From assembly GCA_003550325.1 (NCBI GenBank), contig QKWP01000039.1:366281-430280 (forward strand): 64,000 bases of DNA. The letters are read 5' to 3'. Made by a program: the position numbers and the translations under genes. Positions 46,118 to 58,349 of the stretch are shown here, piece after piece. This DNA is from Gigaspora rosea. Taxonomy: Eukaryota > Glomeromycota > Glomeromycetes > Diversisporales > Gigasporaceae. The notes under the pieces were generated by a model. It searched no databases. It saw only the letters and a program-made list of their open reading frames with translations, and was not told where the DNA came from. Within the stretch, counting starts at the first letter, position 1. Each line of letters opens with the position of its first letter.

Positions 46118-47034
46118 TTAAATCTTAAATTTCTTTAGTTATAAGGTAGTGTATTTAAATATTTTATGAGTTAAATTTTCGGTTTATTAACTTTGCTTAT
46201 TATCTCAAATCTAGGAATTATGCAGTTTTTTAATATGCTCAATCAACTTGGATTTTATAATTATGTATGGAAAATTTTTATTCTAGTAGTACTAAGTTTT
46301 GAAATGGCCTAATTTTATTATATTGCGTATTATTTGGAATCAATTTTTATTATGTCAACATTTTATTATTTGATTAAGAAAAATTTTATTATGCTTTTAT
46401 TATGCATTTTTTTATTATTATGTTAGCATTTTATTTTACAATATTTAATTTTTATATGGATAAATTATATTATTAAATTCAAGATTAAATTAGATACGTA
46501 ATTGTGATGCAATTTAAACTGATTGATTGACCCTTACAATTGTAACAAATATAAGTTAAAATTTTCAATTGACTTTTTTATTGTTGACACATTTTTAAAC
46601 AATGTTAATAGTCATCATTCGGGTAAATAATCATTACTTTAAGTCTTCAGAATAAAGTAAATTTAGCAAATAATTAATTTGGGAATTAACATGCACTCAA
46701 AGTTAATGATTTTTGATTCTCCTCAATTGGGCACAAAAATTTTATAAAAATTGAACTTTGTTCATTGCCTTTTCTTGATATTAAATTTTACATTAGTTAA
46801 AATATTTAGACTACAAAGATTCCCGAAATTACCTATAAAATAAACTTAATAAATCTGTACAGCGTTATTGATATTTCACGAAAAAAATTAGATAGTATTG
46901 AAGAATGAAAACCTATCAGTTATAGGTAGAGTTTAGGCCCGGATAAGGATTACTCGGGTGACCCCCGTATAACAATTTTGTCAAATCATCAGTTGATTTC
47001 TATTAATCTGATTGGCTAAGTTCATGCGATTCGA
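46118..47034. other. Intergenic, no feature seen
   Basis: Very AT-rich, with many TTTTATTAT runs around 46300-46450. No gene supported. Confidence 0.35.
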
Positions 47035-47590
47035 ATTTTGAAACCTTCGGCACATTTTTTTTCTCATAAAAAACAAACAATTTAGCAATAAAGAAGTCTG
47101 ATTAAACAAATATGTAAGGCGTTCCTGATGGTTCACAAAGAGCTTAGTAATAACCAATTCAACTAGTGTAATAACCAATTCAATTAGTGTATATTAACTT
47201 TGCACGGCATTTTTTTCTCATGAAAAACAAGCTAATTTAGCCTGATTAAACAAATATGTACGGCGTTCCTGGGTTTCACAAGAAGCTTATCAATAACAAA
47301 TTCAATTGGTGCATACTTTTTCTTCTCGCAATAAAACAAGATAATGCAATAACAAATATGTACGGGTTCCTAATGCTTCACGAAAAGCTTATCAATAACC
47401 AATTCAATTAATTGGTGTATACTAGCTTTGCACTGCATTTTTTTATTATAATAAACAAGCTAATTTAGCAACAAAAAGAAGCATGATTAAACAAATATGA
47501 ACAGTGTTCCTGATGTTTCACAAAAAGCTTATCAATAACCAACTCAATAGGTGCATACTTTTGTACGGCGTTTTTTCTCGTATTACCATG
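47035..47590. repeat. Diverged tandem repeat, units of about 97-155 bp
   Basis: Four to five copies of a unit with, in order, GGCATTTTTTTCTC, AAACAAGCTAATTTAGCAA, TGATTAAACAAATATGTACGG, CGTTCCTGATG, TTCACAAAAAGCTTATCAAT and AACCAATTCAATTGGTG. They start near 47035, 47199, 47322, 47421 and 47554. Copies differ by small deletions. No protein is encoded. It lies about 400 bp upstream of the BTB-TLDc gene. Confidence 0.75.
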
Positions 47591-47971
47591 AATTTCCTGT
47601 TGTCATAAGCTATTTTAAATCCACAATTTATAAAATTTTATGAATAACAATGATGGGTGAATTTGGAAGCATTTTTTCAGGAAAACAGTTTTTAACAACA
47701 ATAATAAAACATGTAGATTTTGCACAATGCTCCATATACAAATTTTTGTAAATTTTAACACAATCATGATTGGTTAATTTTGGTGGTCGCTTTGATATTT
47801 CATATCGATTTAACAAAACGGACTGACCTGTCAATTGTAAAGAGCATGGTTATTGAGATTTTGTGGTATGCCGGATTGTACTAATTTCGGAAACAAAGTC
47901 AAATAAGTATAAAATAATGACTAAAATGATAAACAATATTTTTAATTTTAATTTCACTTTCAAATTACTAA

Positions 47972-49220
47972 ATAATATCTACCGATTTATTAAAAAAGTT
48001 ATCTCAAGATTATACAAACCTTGTAGAAAATTCCAAATTCGCTGATATTTCAATTCAGGTTGGCAAAAATTCTAAAACATATTTTCATGCACATTCTTTA
48101 ATTTTAAGAATACGTTCAGCTTATTTTCGGGAAGTGCTGTCAAGGTTTGAAAACATATTAGCGTTCGGACCCGAAAAGGTGATATTATTTGATAAACCCA
48201 ACACTACCCCTAAATTATTTGAAATTCTTCTCAGGTAAAAAATAAAAAATAAAATAAACTTATCCGATAATTTCAAGTTATTAAAAAAAAAATTTTTTTT
48301 TGTTTAGATATATTTATGATAGTACTGTTGACCTCACTAACTTAGAATTTTCAGAAATAATTTTTCTTTTATGGGGTGCACATGAACTCTGTCTTAAAGA
48401 ACTATGTAATTATATTAAAAATATAATCATTAAGAATACAGATCTTGTAAGGAAGCATTTTTCTCTCATCAATAGAGAAGGATTATCAAATTTTACAAAA
48501 TTAGCTACATTATGCAAAAAATTCGATGAAAATGATGTGGATGATATCAAATTCAACAATATGTCCACATCCAAAGTCTCTACAGTTACTGACTCTAAGC
48601 CCACTATTACAAAAACTACTTATGCCATCACATCTAATTTAATACAATTTACACCCACAAGTCAACTTACTATTCAATCAAATATAATTGAACAAAAACA
48701 TATTGTATTAATAGTTAAATGGATTAATGAGATAAGCAATTTAAATCAAACTATTTTTTATACGTTCAATTTACTGCAACGAGCTTCAAGACATGGTTCT
48801 AGCTCTAAAAAATTTCATGCTTGGTGTGATGCTAAAGGTCCAACATTGGTAATTATTCGTGTCAAAGATACTGGTGAAATTCTTGGTGGATATAATCCAA
48901 TTGATTGGTGTAAAGAAACTTCTAAAAATGTTTTTCATTCAACATCAACAAGTTTTATATTTTCTTTAAATCTTCAAAATTTAGATAATTCAATAGTTAG
49001 CAAAGTAATTGACACAAAGCATGCAATTAAACAAAATAAATATACAGGTCCTTCTTTTGGAATAAATGATTTAAAGATTTGTGGTGAATTCAATGAAAAT
49101 GAAAAAAGCAGATATAGAAAGAACAGTTATGAAAAACCAATTCGAAATAGTACAGAATTTTTTTCCGTAGATGATTATGAGGTTTTTCAAGTTTTTAGAA
49201 AATCTATTTTACAAAATTAA
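47972..49220 (+). CDS. BTB-TLDc protein (start unresolved)
   Basis: Exons 47972-48234 and 48308-49220 join in phase across a 73-nt intron (AG|A). The product has a BTB domain (LLKKLSQDYTNLVENSKFAD, TYFHAHSLILRIRSAYFREV, LFDKPNTTPKLFEILLRYIY), a BACK-like helical linker, a Ser/Thr-rich segment and a C-terminal TLDc domain (LLQRASRHGSSSKKFHAWCD, GPTLVIIRVKDTGEILGGYN, FSVDDYEVFQVFRKSI). About 390 residues. BTB proteins can serve as cullin-3 adaptors; TLDc domains are linked to oxidative-stress resistance and V-ATPase binding. The family is very large in Glomeromycotina. No ATG lies in frame before the BTB domain: a TAA is at 47969, while an ATG at 47926 is in another frame. The start is lost or one base is missing. 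Confidence 0.8.
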
Positions 49221-49711
49221 GTTGATTTCTATCAATTACAATGTTGTTAATTTATTGCAAAATGTTCATATGATTTCGTCGCGATCCCATTAATTCATAT
49301 TTATGCTTATCTTTTGAACTTTTTGTTTTTTTTTGTTCTTTTTGTTCATGATTTTATGCGCAAAAGGTTTTTTTGTAAACAAAATAATTCAAGATAGATT
49401 AAAAAATAAAACTTGGTTAGATTTTAATTTAAAGTTAATTGATAGAGCAGTAACCTAATTTAGAAAACTTTTTATTATTTAAATTTTAATTTTTAAGTTT
49501 GATGAATATATTTTTTAAAAAAATTTTAACTTTTTTATTAAACGTAAAAATTAAAAGTCAAATAATAAAAAAGTACTCCGATTTGGATAAAAATTTTATG
49601 GTAAGTGGATATTGCACTCCCGAACAAGTTTATTAAATTGTAAAATTTAGACTTTACTATGTAGCATTTGTTATTGATTATAGAAATAGCTTATTTTTAA
49701 ATAAAAAGTAT

Positions 49712-49984
49712 TTTTAAAATTTTGATCAAAACAGAGGAGCTATTGATGAAATTGAAGTTAAACTTGGAAGATTATTAAATAAAGATATTGAGTTGATTGA
49801 AAATTGTATTATAAAAGATAGTTATGAAGAAATTTCAGAGTCAATTCATAATAGTGGTCAGGATCAATCAATAAATCAAAGGTTTTGGAACGTTGCAAGC
49901 TGCACAGCTCTAAAAAATGCTTTTATAGCCTTAACTATATACCACATTACCATCGCAGAAAAAATAATAATACAGTTTTTATGA
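49712..49984 (+). pseudogene. Coding-like fragment, unknown
   Basis: An open frame without ATG reads FDQNRGAIDEIEVKLGRLLN, KDIELIENCIIKDSYEEISE, SIHNSGQDQSINQRFWNVAS and ends at 49984. The charged pattern looks coding but the family is unknown and no partner exon is visible. Possibly a relic. Confidence 0.25.
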
Positions 49985-50914
49985 TAATTCTGACTTGCAT
50001 CATTAAATGAAATTCATTCAGCGCATTTATTACCTTTAGATGATTCAGGTTTGCACTAAATAATAAGCTTTAAATCATAGCTGATAGCAACATAAATATT
50101 AATAACGCTAATACTTATACAACATACAAAGTGAAAACGATACTGTTTTAATTTTTTTAAAATTTTTGCATAAAACAATATTATAGTATTTAGCTAGTTT
50201 TGTTGAACTCAATATTTGTAAGATTGGGATAATTTGTAATCGTTGTGCTATTTATATTGGTAGTTTCATTTGGGTTAAATTCAGTAATCCATTTGTGGGA
50301 ATCTTTTTATTTATATATAACAAATATTTTGATGAATATTCAAAATATGATGTACCTATTTTAAACATAAAGTTGGATTTAAGATATCTGTCTATTCAAT
50401 AAAATTAAAAGTTAGCACATTTTATTAATAATTATTTTTTACAAGCATCTGATTTATATTAAAAATCGAAGATAATCTGTATTTTAAGAAGTATCTTGCA
50501 TATGATTATACTTTTATTAATCATTAATCTAAACTAGAATATATAGGATTGTCTGTAATTTTTGTTAAATTTTGTCAAAAATAGATCTCGATTAAAGTTA
50601 CAAGCTAGAAAAAAGATATAAGCACTTAATTACATTCCTTAACTCTGCCTACTTTAAAGAGATAAGGTCATTTATAAAATTGTCTTGCAGATTCTATATA
50701 CATGGTCTAGGTGCTAACAAAAGGGACTAAATTGACAATTTTTCTTAAATATATAAATATAAATGAAAAATTTAAATAAACATGAAGAAAAAAATAAATT
50801 ATTACACGTTTTCTAAATACCAAATACAGGCTAAATTTGCGTAATCAAATCAAATATATATATGTATGAATTTATCTGTATCACTTCAATATAAACCAAT
50901 TAAACTAGTTTCTG
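49985..50914. other. Intergenic, no feature seen
   Basis: AT-rich spacer without gene, hairpin or repeat that I can support. Confidence 0.35.
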
Positions 50915-51645
50915 TGAAACAAAGAAACACCGTGCAGATTTTTATTAGGAAAAGATCTAAGGGGTGAATAAGAGCACCAATTAAAATTTTCATCATGTTT
51001 TGTTTCCAGGGGATAATTAAAGAATCTTCTTGTATGACGCCAGTGTTGCCCGTGTCAGTTTATAATACTCCGTGCATATTTTATTAAAAAAGATTTAGAA
51101 GGTTATTCATGTGAATAAAAGCAGTATTTGCTACTTTCTTACGTGGATTATGGTTAGGGTTGGGGCACGGTAAAACGTCATGGGCATGGATGTGATGCTA
51201 AATTGTCAAATAAAATGATCGATAATTTTTCACATGCTATTAGTTATTTCCATGCGATGAATTAGCATCACGCCCCAAATTATGTTTTGAAATCACACCC
51301 CCATGCCCAACACTAATTACGGTTAACATTAATAATTGCTTAAACAAAGAAGCGCTTTGCAGATTTTTATTAGAAAAGATCTAAGGGTGAACAAGAAAAA
51401 TATTTAAACGCCGTGCAGATTTTTATTAGAACACCGTACAGCGGTGCATACAGAACAGGTTATATTGATAATCATTAATCAACCTTTTTTTATAATTAGC
51501 AGTATATATCGATATATATAGCGTAAAATAGTAAAAACAACATTAATAATTGCTTAAACAAAGAAGCGCTTTGCAGATTTTGATTAGAAAAAGATCTAGG
51601 GGTGAACAAGAGAATTATTTAACGCCGTGCAGATTTTATGTGGCG
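50915..51645. repeat. Interspersed ~45-bp direct repeats
   Basis: GCAGATTTTTATTAGAAAAG followed by ATCTAAGGGGTGAAnAAGAG recurs at about 50934, 51358 and 51572. Shorter forms (CCGTGCAGATTTTTATTAGA) are at 51410 and 51622, and a weak copy near 51070. Between them, 51140-51310 is a loose foldback with GATGTGATGCTAAATT and AATTAGCATCAC arms. Confidence 0.65.
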
Positions 51646-51992
51646 CAGCCACAATAAGCATGATGTCGACAACAAATACGTGTAATAACTGATTTATTAC
51701 ACGGATCTTAACACCCATGACTTTATAACTGCTATTTTCACAGGAAGCTCTGAAACATCGTCAATTGGTAATTTATTATGTGATATTGAGGTAGGTATAA
51801 AGAAAGAGTTGTATCAAAACAACAATTGTTTTGTAATTAAAATATCATTCAAATTATCAGTACTAAAAACAACAATCATTTTGTAATTTATATATCATAC
51901 GAATTATCAGTGCTTATTATTAATCGAAGAAAGTTTATTTGGGCAATTATATGGTTCCGTCAGTGTATACGTCATACCTTCCGGATAAACTA

Positions 51993-52111
51993 GTTATCTG
52001 GCATAAAGTGTTAGGAGTCATGGGTATTCGACAGGATGATAGCAAGCACGTGGCCTTCGGCCATGTGCTTTTGCTATCATCCTGCTGAATACCCACATCA
52101 TGCCAGATAAC
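51993..52111. mobile_element. Long hairpin, MITE-like
   Basis: GTTATCTGGCA...GGGTATTC.GACAGGATGATAGCAA pairs with TTGCTATCATCCTGCTGAATACCC...TGCCAGATAAC over about 115 bp, with a GTGGCC/GGCCA centre. No protein. It directly abuts the tandem array at 52112. Confidence 0.75.
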
Positions 52112-52370
52112 AAGACATTATTACGCAATATCGTGCCTTTTATTGATACTATTTATTAGCTTTTGTTCTATTTATTAGCACACAATATCGGGTCTTTATT
52201 GATAACTATTTAATAACACGCAATAGCGTGCCATTTATTGATTCTATTTATTAGCACGCAATAGCGTGCCGTTTATTGATTCTATTATTAGCACGCAATA
52301 TCGTGCCTTTATTGATACTATTTATTAGCATGCAATATCGTGCCGTTTATTTGATACTTGCATCATCCGC
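52112..52370. repeat. Tandem repeat, about 43-bp unit, six copies
   Basis: Each copy contains ATTAGCACGCAATATCGTGCC and TTTATTGATACTATTT with small changes. GCACGCAATATCGTGC is itself a near-palindrome, so every copy can form a hairpin. Confidence 0.8.
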
Positions 52371-53712
52371 GATATTTAATAAAAACGCACGGAAAGGCGA
52401 AAAGGGTTTGTGTTTATTTGAAAAGTAAAAATTTCCCAAAAATATAAGTTTATTAACTGATCATGACAGTTCAAACATGACCTTTGATGAAGGTCCTTTC
52501 AAATAATTTGAGCTTTATGTGTTGAGATCAAGATCAATGATAAAGTAGCTTTTCAGAAAATCGTAGAAAAAATTATCCTTTAAAATATTATATAAGAGTT
52601 CAAATTCCTACATTTGCTGAATAATTCGTTGTCTAAAAAAATATAATATGTCAAGACAATACTCTGACAATTGTTCTGAATGTACTGTACAGTAACAGTT
52701 ATTGTTTGTACGCAAGATTTGCAAGAAAGGAGTTAGTACTAACCTCAGTTCAAAATGAACCGAACCCTCACAATGGTTTGATGGCCCTAATCAATTTAAT
52801 CAACAACCTCCTTTCGCTGGACCTGTTCAATATGCTCAACAACCACTTATTTTGAATGAACTTTGTGATAGAAAATTTGTGCCACTGCAGTAGGAACAAA
52901 ATTCAAAAAAAAAACCAATATGATAATAAATTTTACTAAATTCTTGGATTGATTACTCTTTCTTGTAAGCAATCGATAATCTTATTAAAATTTGAAATGA
53001 GGATATCAATAAAAGACTCGAAAAATAAAATGCGCAAAGTGATCTAACATCTTATAGGAGATTCGTTGACATTAAATATAACGTGAATTTTGCTATAAAA
53101 GTAATAATAGGTATTTTTCATAGAAAAGAACCATTAATTTATTGTGAGCTTTATTTAGATGTGTATTCCTTTTGCAAAATTAAGATACGGTGGTACAACA
53201 ATACAATAATAAATTTAGCATTACTATTCACAATATATAGATACAGATCACAGTAAAACTTTTTAAATAAAGAAAAACCAACGTAAAAATTCTCATGCCC
53301 TTTAAAACGAAATATTTTCTATAAAGAATGTGTTTTCTTGTTTGTCCTATCACACATTATCTAATGGTGTCCTCTTATAAATATATATTTCGATATTCAT
53401 GTAAAAATCCGAATATAGATCTTTAATCATAGACATCAGTTTCAAAGGTTCTTCAACGTTTCGGAATCAGTTTCAAGAGTTCTTCGACGTTTCGAAATTT
53501 ATAAGTTTCAAAGGTTCTTCGACGTTACGAAATCAATTTCAAAAGTGAATATTTTAAATCAATTTCTATGGGCTGATATATTTTAATAATTATAAATAAG
53601 TAATATAAATTCTTTTAAATCAAATGCATTGATAAATTTTATTGAAAGAGATTATTATTTGTTTAATTCATTTTAACCTTGCAATTTCTACTTTCTAAAT
53701 CTATAATTTTTT
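52371..53712. other. Spacer with a coding-like fragment and a short repeat
   Basis: At 52766-52891 the plus strand reads a Pro/Gln-rich peptide (PSQWFDGPNQFNQQPPFAGP, VQYAQQPLILNELCD) ending in TAG; it has a stop just upstream and is probably a relic. At 53429-53547 three copies of AGTTTCAAAGGTTCTTCGAC plus GTTTCGAAAT recur. Nothing else supported. Confidence 0.4.
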
Positions 53713-55353
53713 TTAACTATTTCTATTACAATACTTTCTTTGTTTCATAAGTTCTAAATATTCTTGTTCTAATTCTGCGATCCTATTATCTTTTTGTTTA
53801 ATTTCTTTCTTTCGATCGTCATTAATCTTTTTTAACCGTTTTTCGACTTCATCACTTTCGTCACGTATTTGTTTTAGATCGTTTTACAAACATTTTATTT
53901 CATTTTCATTTCCTCCTTTCTCAGCTTCTAAAGACTTAATTTTATTGTTCAGAGCTGACTCTGATCCTTCTAGAATCGTCTTTTTCTAAAGAAGTTCCCT
54001 AAATTTCTTATTGAGATCATCGATTTTTTTTTGAGATTCTATAATTTTAGTACGGAGTTCCAAATTTTTTTTTTTTAGTGGTTTCCAGCTCCTTTACTGT
54101 TATTACAAGTTTTTTATTAATGGATTCTAGCTCCTTTTCGGTCACTGAAAGTTTTTTAATAGTGGATTCTAGCTCTTTTTCAGTTACTGCAAGTTTTTTA
54201 TTAGTAGATTTGAGTTCTTTTTCGGTTATTGCAAGTTTTTTTTCTGTATTTGAGAGGTCTTTTTGGAGCTTATTATTTTCTTCTTTATTCACCCTGTTAA
54301 GCTATACAATATATTGATTAGAACGATTTTTTTAAATGTTAATAAAATCTTAATACATATATACTTACTTTTTCTAGTAATGTATTGTGTAGTACATTAA
54401 CGTATGATTCGTGTACTGATTGCCAAACGTTATTGAGAGAATTAATATTATTTTGCCAGACGCTATTGGTATTCTATTTAATTAAAAATCATTAAATAAA
54501 ATCTTTAAAATAAATTAACAAAGTAATTGATTAAATGAGTATTATATTACCATTATAAGTAAAACTAATGCAACGGAAATTACTGTAAAATGCCAATTTT
54601 TTTTAAATATACTTTTCCAATTCTGACTGTGATTATCGTCAGTATTTATTTTGATATTAAAACTTTTTGTTGTAATTGGATGGGTATCTCATTAAGCGGG
54701 GACATAGAATGCACAGTTACTGGAATATTATTCTTTACTGGTTCTTGATCCGAAAATATCAAATTATTTTGATTTTGTATTGGAGTTACCGAAGATGATT
54801 GTTCAGATAAATTGGAAGTTGAAACTAGATCCACATTATCTGAAGTTGAAGATTGAGAATCAAATGCGACATCTTCTGATAGAACTAGTTCTTGATTGCT
54901 GGAATTTTGGACAGGGATATTAATTTCTTTAAGACTTACAGAGGATGCTCTACTAGAGTTTTTTGTTGTGCGATTTTCTATTAATGAGAAAATAACGAAT
55001 AAAGATATTTTTTCTAGATGAAATTACATTTATTAAAAAAAAAAAAAAATATATATATATATATTTATACCATCAACAAACCGCCATGCTGCCTTAAAAA
55101 TATGACCATTTACATATCCTTCTTGATTTTTTAATTCTTGATCAATTAGTCTTAATGCATTATGAAATGTAGTTGATTGATCAGAAAAATATCTATTTTG
55201 TTTATATTTCATTGATTCAAGAGATTCACATGTAAAATATTGATGATAATAGTTATAGTATTCGATGTCCGAAAGAGTAATGCTTGGTAAATCTCTTTTT
55301 GTAATTTTGGTCATTACGATGATTTCTCTAGGTATTGAGACGTGATTAGTCAT
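53713..55353 (-). CDS. Membrane-anchored coiled-coil protein (frame breaks)
   Basis: Exons 55353-55071, 54977-54551, 54473-54369 and 54301 to about 53713 fit GT-AG rules. Exon 1 encodes a helical N-terminal domain (MTNHVSIPREIIVMTKITKR ... GHIFKAAWRFVD), exon 2 a Ser/Asn-rich linker and a membrane helix (FTVISVALVLLIM), exon 3 SVWQNNINSLNNVWQ, and exon 4 a coiled coil. The coil starts with four copies of a 14-residue (two-heptad) unit, KKLAVTEKELESTN. One base is missing before NTDDNHSQNWKS (A4 run, near 54649); without it exon 2 stops at 54646. Another break follows the A12 run near 54065. Two in-frame stops (TAG after FRELL, TAA after EIKCL) replace likely Gln codons in the distal coil. Function unknown; the layout suggests a tethering or scaffold protein. 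Confidence 0.55.
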
Positions 55354-55699
55354 TTTTAAGATTTCAAAATTTTTAATTGAATGTCCAGGCGTTATTAATC
55401 TTTTTCTTTAAGTTTCTCAAAAGAAGATGAATCAAAGTATATGAACTGTATTTATATTTTTTTGAGGCAAGAACAACAATTAGACAATCACCACGAACAA
55501 AAACCAATTATTGAAGATTTAGTGTCCAGTATTCTGCTGAGATAAAAACTTTGTTCGACCTTAAAAAATTTTATGTATTATATTTGGTTTTTAAAAATAA
55601 TTAAGGTCATGTTTATCTTACAGAGACAATACAAAAAAATACAGTATTATTAGAGTGAGCATAATGACTTTTTTGAGACTTCAAATCTGTATTTAATTT

Positions 55700-55834
55700 T
55701 CGGTTTTATCACAAAATCCCGAAAGACAGATTCCGAAGGAATATAATACCGAAAGTCAGTCAGCATTATAACTTTGCTGGCCAACTTTTTCGGTATTATT
55801 GTCCCTGTCTTTCAGGATTTCATAGTAAAACCTT
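55700..55834. mobile_element. MITE-like element with ~28-bp terminal inverted repeats
   Basis: GGTTTTATCACAAAATCCCG plus AAAGACAG at the left end is inverted as CTGTCTTTCAGGATTTC plus ATAGTAAAACC at the right end. The inside has CCGAAAGTCAG and CTTTTTCGG. No protein. A frame at 55820-56023 (minus) with CEICEKF partly overlaps its right end; I do not consider that frame proven. Confidence 0.65.
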
Positions 55835-56023
55835 AATCAAGGATGCATTTTTCTCATGATATTCGTTGCTCACGCTAGCATCTATTTTGGATGATTGTTT
55901 ATTTGTTGCTCTGAATTTTGTTGTCCTTTGAATGTTAGATGTTTTAATCAAACTGATATCCGATTGATAAATAACTATTGCAAATTTTTCACAAATTTCA
56001 CAATGATCTGAATTGTATGCCAT

Positions 56024-57469
56024 GCCACAATAATTGGTGTCTTTTTTGACAATTCAAAATTGGTATTAAATTATTATTGCATGACTTGATGAAGGAGTTA
56101 AAAAATTAGATACTAATAAATTGGATTATCCAATTTATCAAAATAAAAAAAATGTTATATTTATTTTGTCTAATTAAATTTTGCTAAAAATATTTTATTA
56201 ATGTATTTGGTTATTAATTTCATGTTTATCTTACTATTAGACATATAAAAATTATTTGTTTGCTACTAAGTTTTGGGGTATTACAGAAGATAATGTTGTA
56301 CCTGGACATGTTCATGTCCTTGTCCATGCACAACACTGACGGAAGTTACAGTTTAACAGATCCATCAATATGAAAAAATAATCTTAGTGAAATAGAAACT
56401 TTGGCAATAAAGGTAAGTGACTTATAATACTATGCAAATCGACTATTGTACTTTCTAATTGTGACATCACTATTAATTTATCCTTAGAACAATTCAATTT
56501 GTCCAAAAAAACTTACTTTAATATTTTTTATCAAACCGGTTTATTTAGTTAATGGTTTTATTTAAATACAAAAATTATGTTATACGATTAAATTATGAAC
56601 TTTTTTTTTGATTTATTAAACTATTTATATTTTAATTATCACAGAAAATTTTATATGATTCAACCTCTTTGCCTAAGATTATCAAGACGCAATATTATCA
56701 CAAGATTTCCCGGACCCATGGGTCCGTGAGATTCTATTATCATAGAAATAATACTGAGTGGTTTAGTATTGTTAAGGTAAAGTACTATCAAGAGAAGGCA
56801 TTCAAATAATTAATGAATAGTTAATGAATTAGAGTACTTCAATTAATTTTGAGTTTTTGAAAATACAGTCATCTTTTTTTTTTTTTATTAAGACAATTGC
56901 CAATTGATTTCTATTGCACAAATCAATTCCAATATAAATAAAATATTAACTATTATAAGTTAGTTTTAAAATAAACTACAGTTTTTTTAATCATAACTAA
57001 TCTTGCGAACCTTGCTCTTATCATTGTGCTGAAATTTATGAATTAAATATATTAAGCGAAAAAATCGGAAATATGTGTACAGCATTTAAAATATATTTTA
57101 ATTTTTTAATTCGAAAAAAAAACAAAAGGAATTGTTGCTTTCAATTCATACATCTATTGAATTCTCAAATGGTACCCATAAATACAAAATAAAATTATAT
57201 TATTCTAAAAAATAAAAAAAATTAGAAAATTGATAAAAAGGCTAATTGACATTATCCGGAAAACTCATATGATCATAAAATAATTTCTTCTTATTTTTTT
57301 CATGTGTTACGATGTAAGTGCCTTGAATATTAAGTATGGAACATATAATTTACTATCTGCTATGTCTCATGGGCAAATTTTTGTGATAAACATGATATAA
57401 AAAATGTTAATAAAAATGTTAAACATGATATTCACAAGGTTACACTAATCTGATAATCATAATACGATA
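56024..57469. other. Intergenic, a GC palindrome only
   Basis: AT-rich. The perfect 16-bp palindrome CGGACCCATGGGTCCG at 56711-56726 stands out. No gene supported. Confidence 0.4.
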
Positions 57470-57637
57470 GGGTGAAACCCGTGCAGCTAGCTAGTAAAAT
57501 CCGCTATGCAGATCACATGAGGGTGAAATCTGCGTTAACCTATAAAACACTCTATGCTAACGCGGATTTCACCCAATCCCTATGATCAAAGCGGGTTTTA
57601 CTAGCTAGCTGCGTGGGTTTCACCCTGACATATCATA
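57470..57637. mobile_element. MITE-like foldback, GCAGCTAGCTAGTAAAA arms
   Basis: AGGGTGAAACCCGTGCAGCT, AGCTAGTAAAATCCGC, and GGGTGAAATCTGCGTTA are inverted as TAACGCGGATTTCACCC and GCGGGTTTTACTAGCTAGCT, GCGTGGGTTTCACCCT. Arms about 70 bp with scattered mismatches. No protein encoded. Confidence 0.75.
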
Positions 57638-57706
57638 ATAATGTCGACCAACCCTTTTTCTTGCTTATTATGTCCTAAAACATATTTAACAAAAAAGTCA
57701 TAACTC

Positions 57707-58137
57707 ATGAAACGAAAAAACATCCACATTACCGTATTGTACCTCATATCCTTGGCTTTGAACTTCCTTCAAGTTGGTGCTTGTACCAGTTTTGGTCGGT
57801 TTTTCTTGCAAATATGAAGTCCCGTCTTCATACTTACCGATCATTCCAAGATCTCAAGCAATTCACTTTACATTGCCCCGAAAACCTTTTTTACTACGTT
57901 TTTCACCAAGAACTGGGTTTCGAATATCAGCCAGCTCAGCGGAAATATAAGTGTATATATAAGGGAAGAGATGGGTATCAAAGATTTGCCATATCTTCGT
58001 GCATCCCGATTGGTGCAAAAAAAAAAAACCAAAATAGGAAGTGAGGTCAAGGTAATGACCGAGAAGAAAGATCCAGAAACAAACCAAATAGTCAAAGTTG
58101 AGTTTAAATTTTTTTGGGAAGAACGAACAGGCAAATA
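57707..58137 (+). CDS. Orphan protein needing two single-base corrections
   Basis: From ATG at 57707 the sequence reads MKRK; one added A in the A6 run (57713-57718) gives KHPHYRIVPHILGFELPSSW, CLYQFWSVFLANMKSRLHTY and on through YYVFHQELGFEYQPAQRKYK to IPIGAKKK. A second added A in the A10 run (about 58018-58027) then gives PKIGSEVKVMTEKKDPETNQ and EFKFFWEERTGK-stop at 58137. About 143 residues. Without corrections three short frames overlap. The uncorrected first frame mimics a signal peptide (MKRKNIHITVLYLISLALNF) but ends after about 35 codons. Family not recognised. Confidence 0.45.
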
Positions 58138-58349
58138 GGAATGTAATGGAAAATTTTACACTTGGACTTACGGGCTTGTGAAGTTTATGTTTGAAATATG
58201 TAAACGAAACGTAGTTGTTATTTAAATTTTTATTTGTATATTTTTTAGAGTAATTTAAAGGCATTTCATTAATATAATAATAAAGTTGACTGTTTTCATA
58301 TGAACATATTTCATATGCTACAGGTTTTGAAGAATTGCCACCTCCCATT

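Noticed and set aside
55820-56023. 67-codon minus-strand frame with CEICEKF
   Set aside because: A single CxxC is not enough for a zinc-binding call, and the frame runs into a MITE-like end.
57707-57820. Secreted peptide with a signal sequence (MKRKNIHITVLYLISLALNF)
   Set aside because: The frame ends after about 35 codons, and the same DNA read after one added A continues as a longer coding frame.
57863-58348. 161-codon minus-strand frame starting MGGGNSSKPVAYE
   Set aside because: Half of it is antisense to the better plus-strand gene at 57707-58137, and the rest has no supporting feature; the first 40 codons remain a weak possibility.
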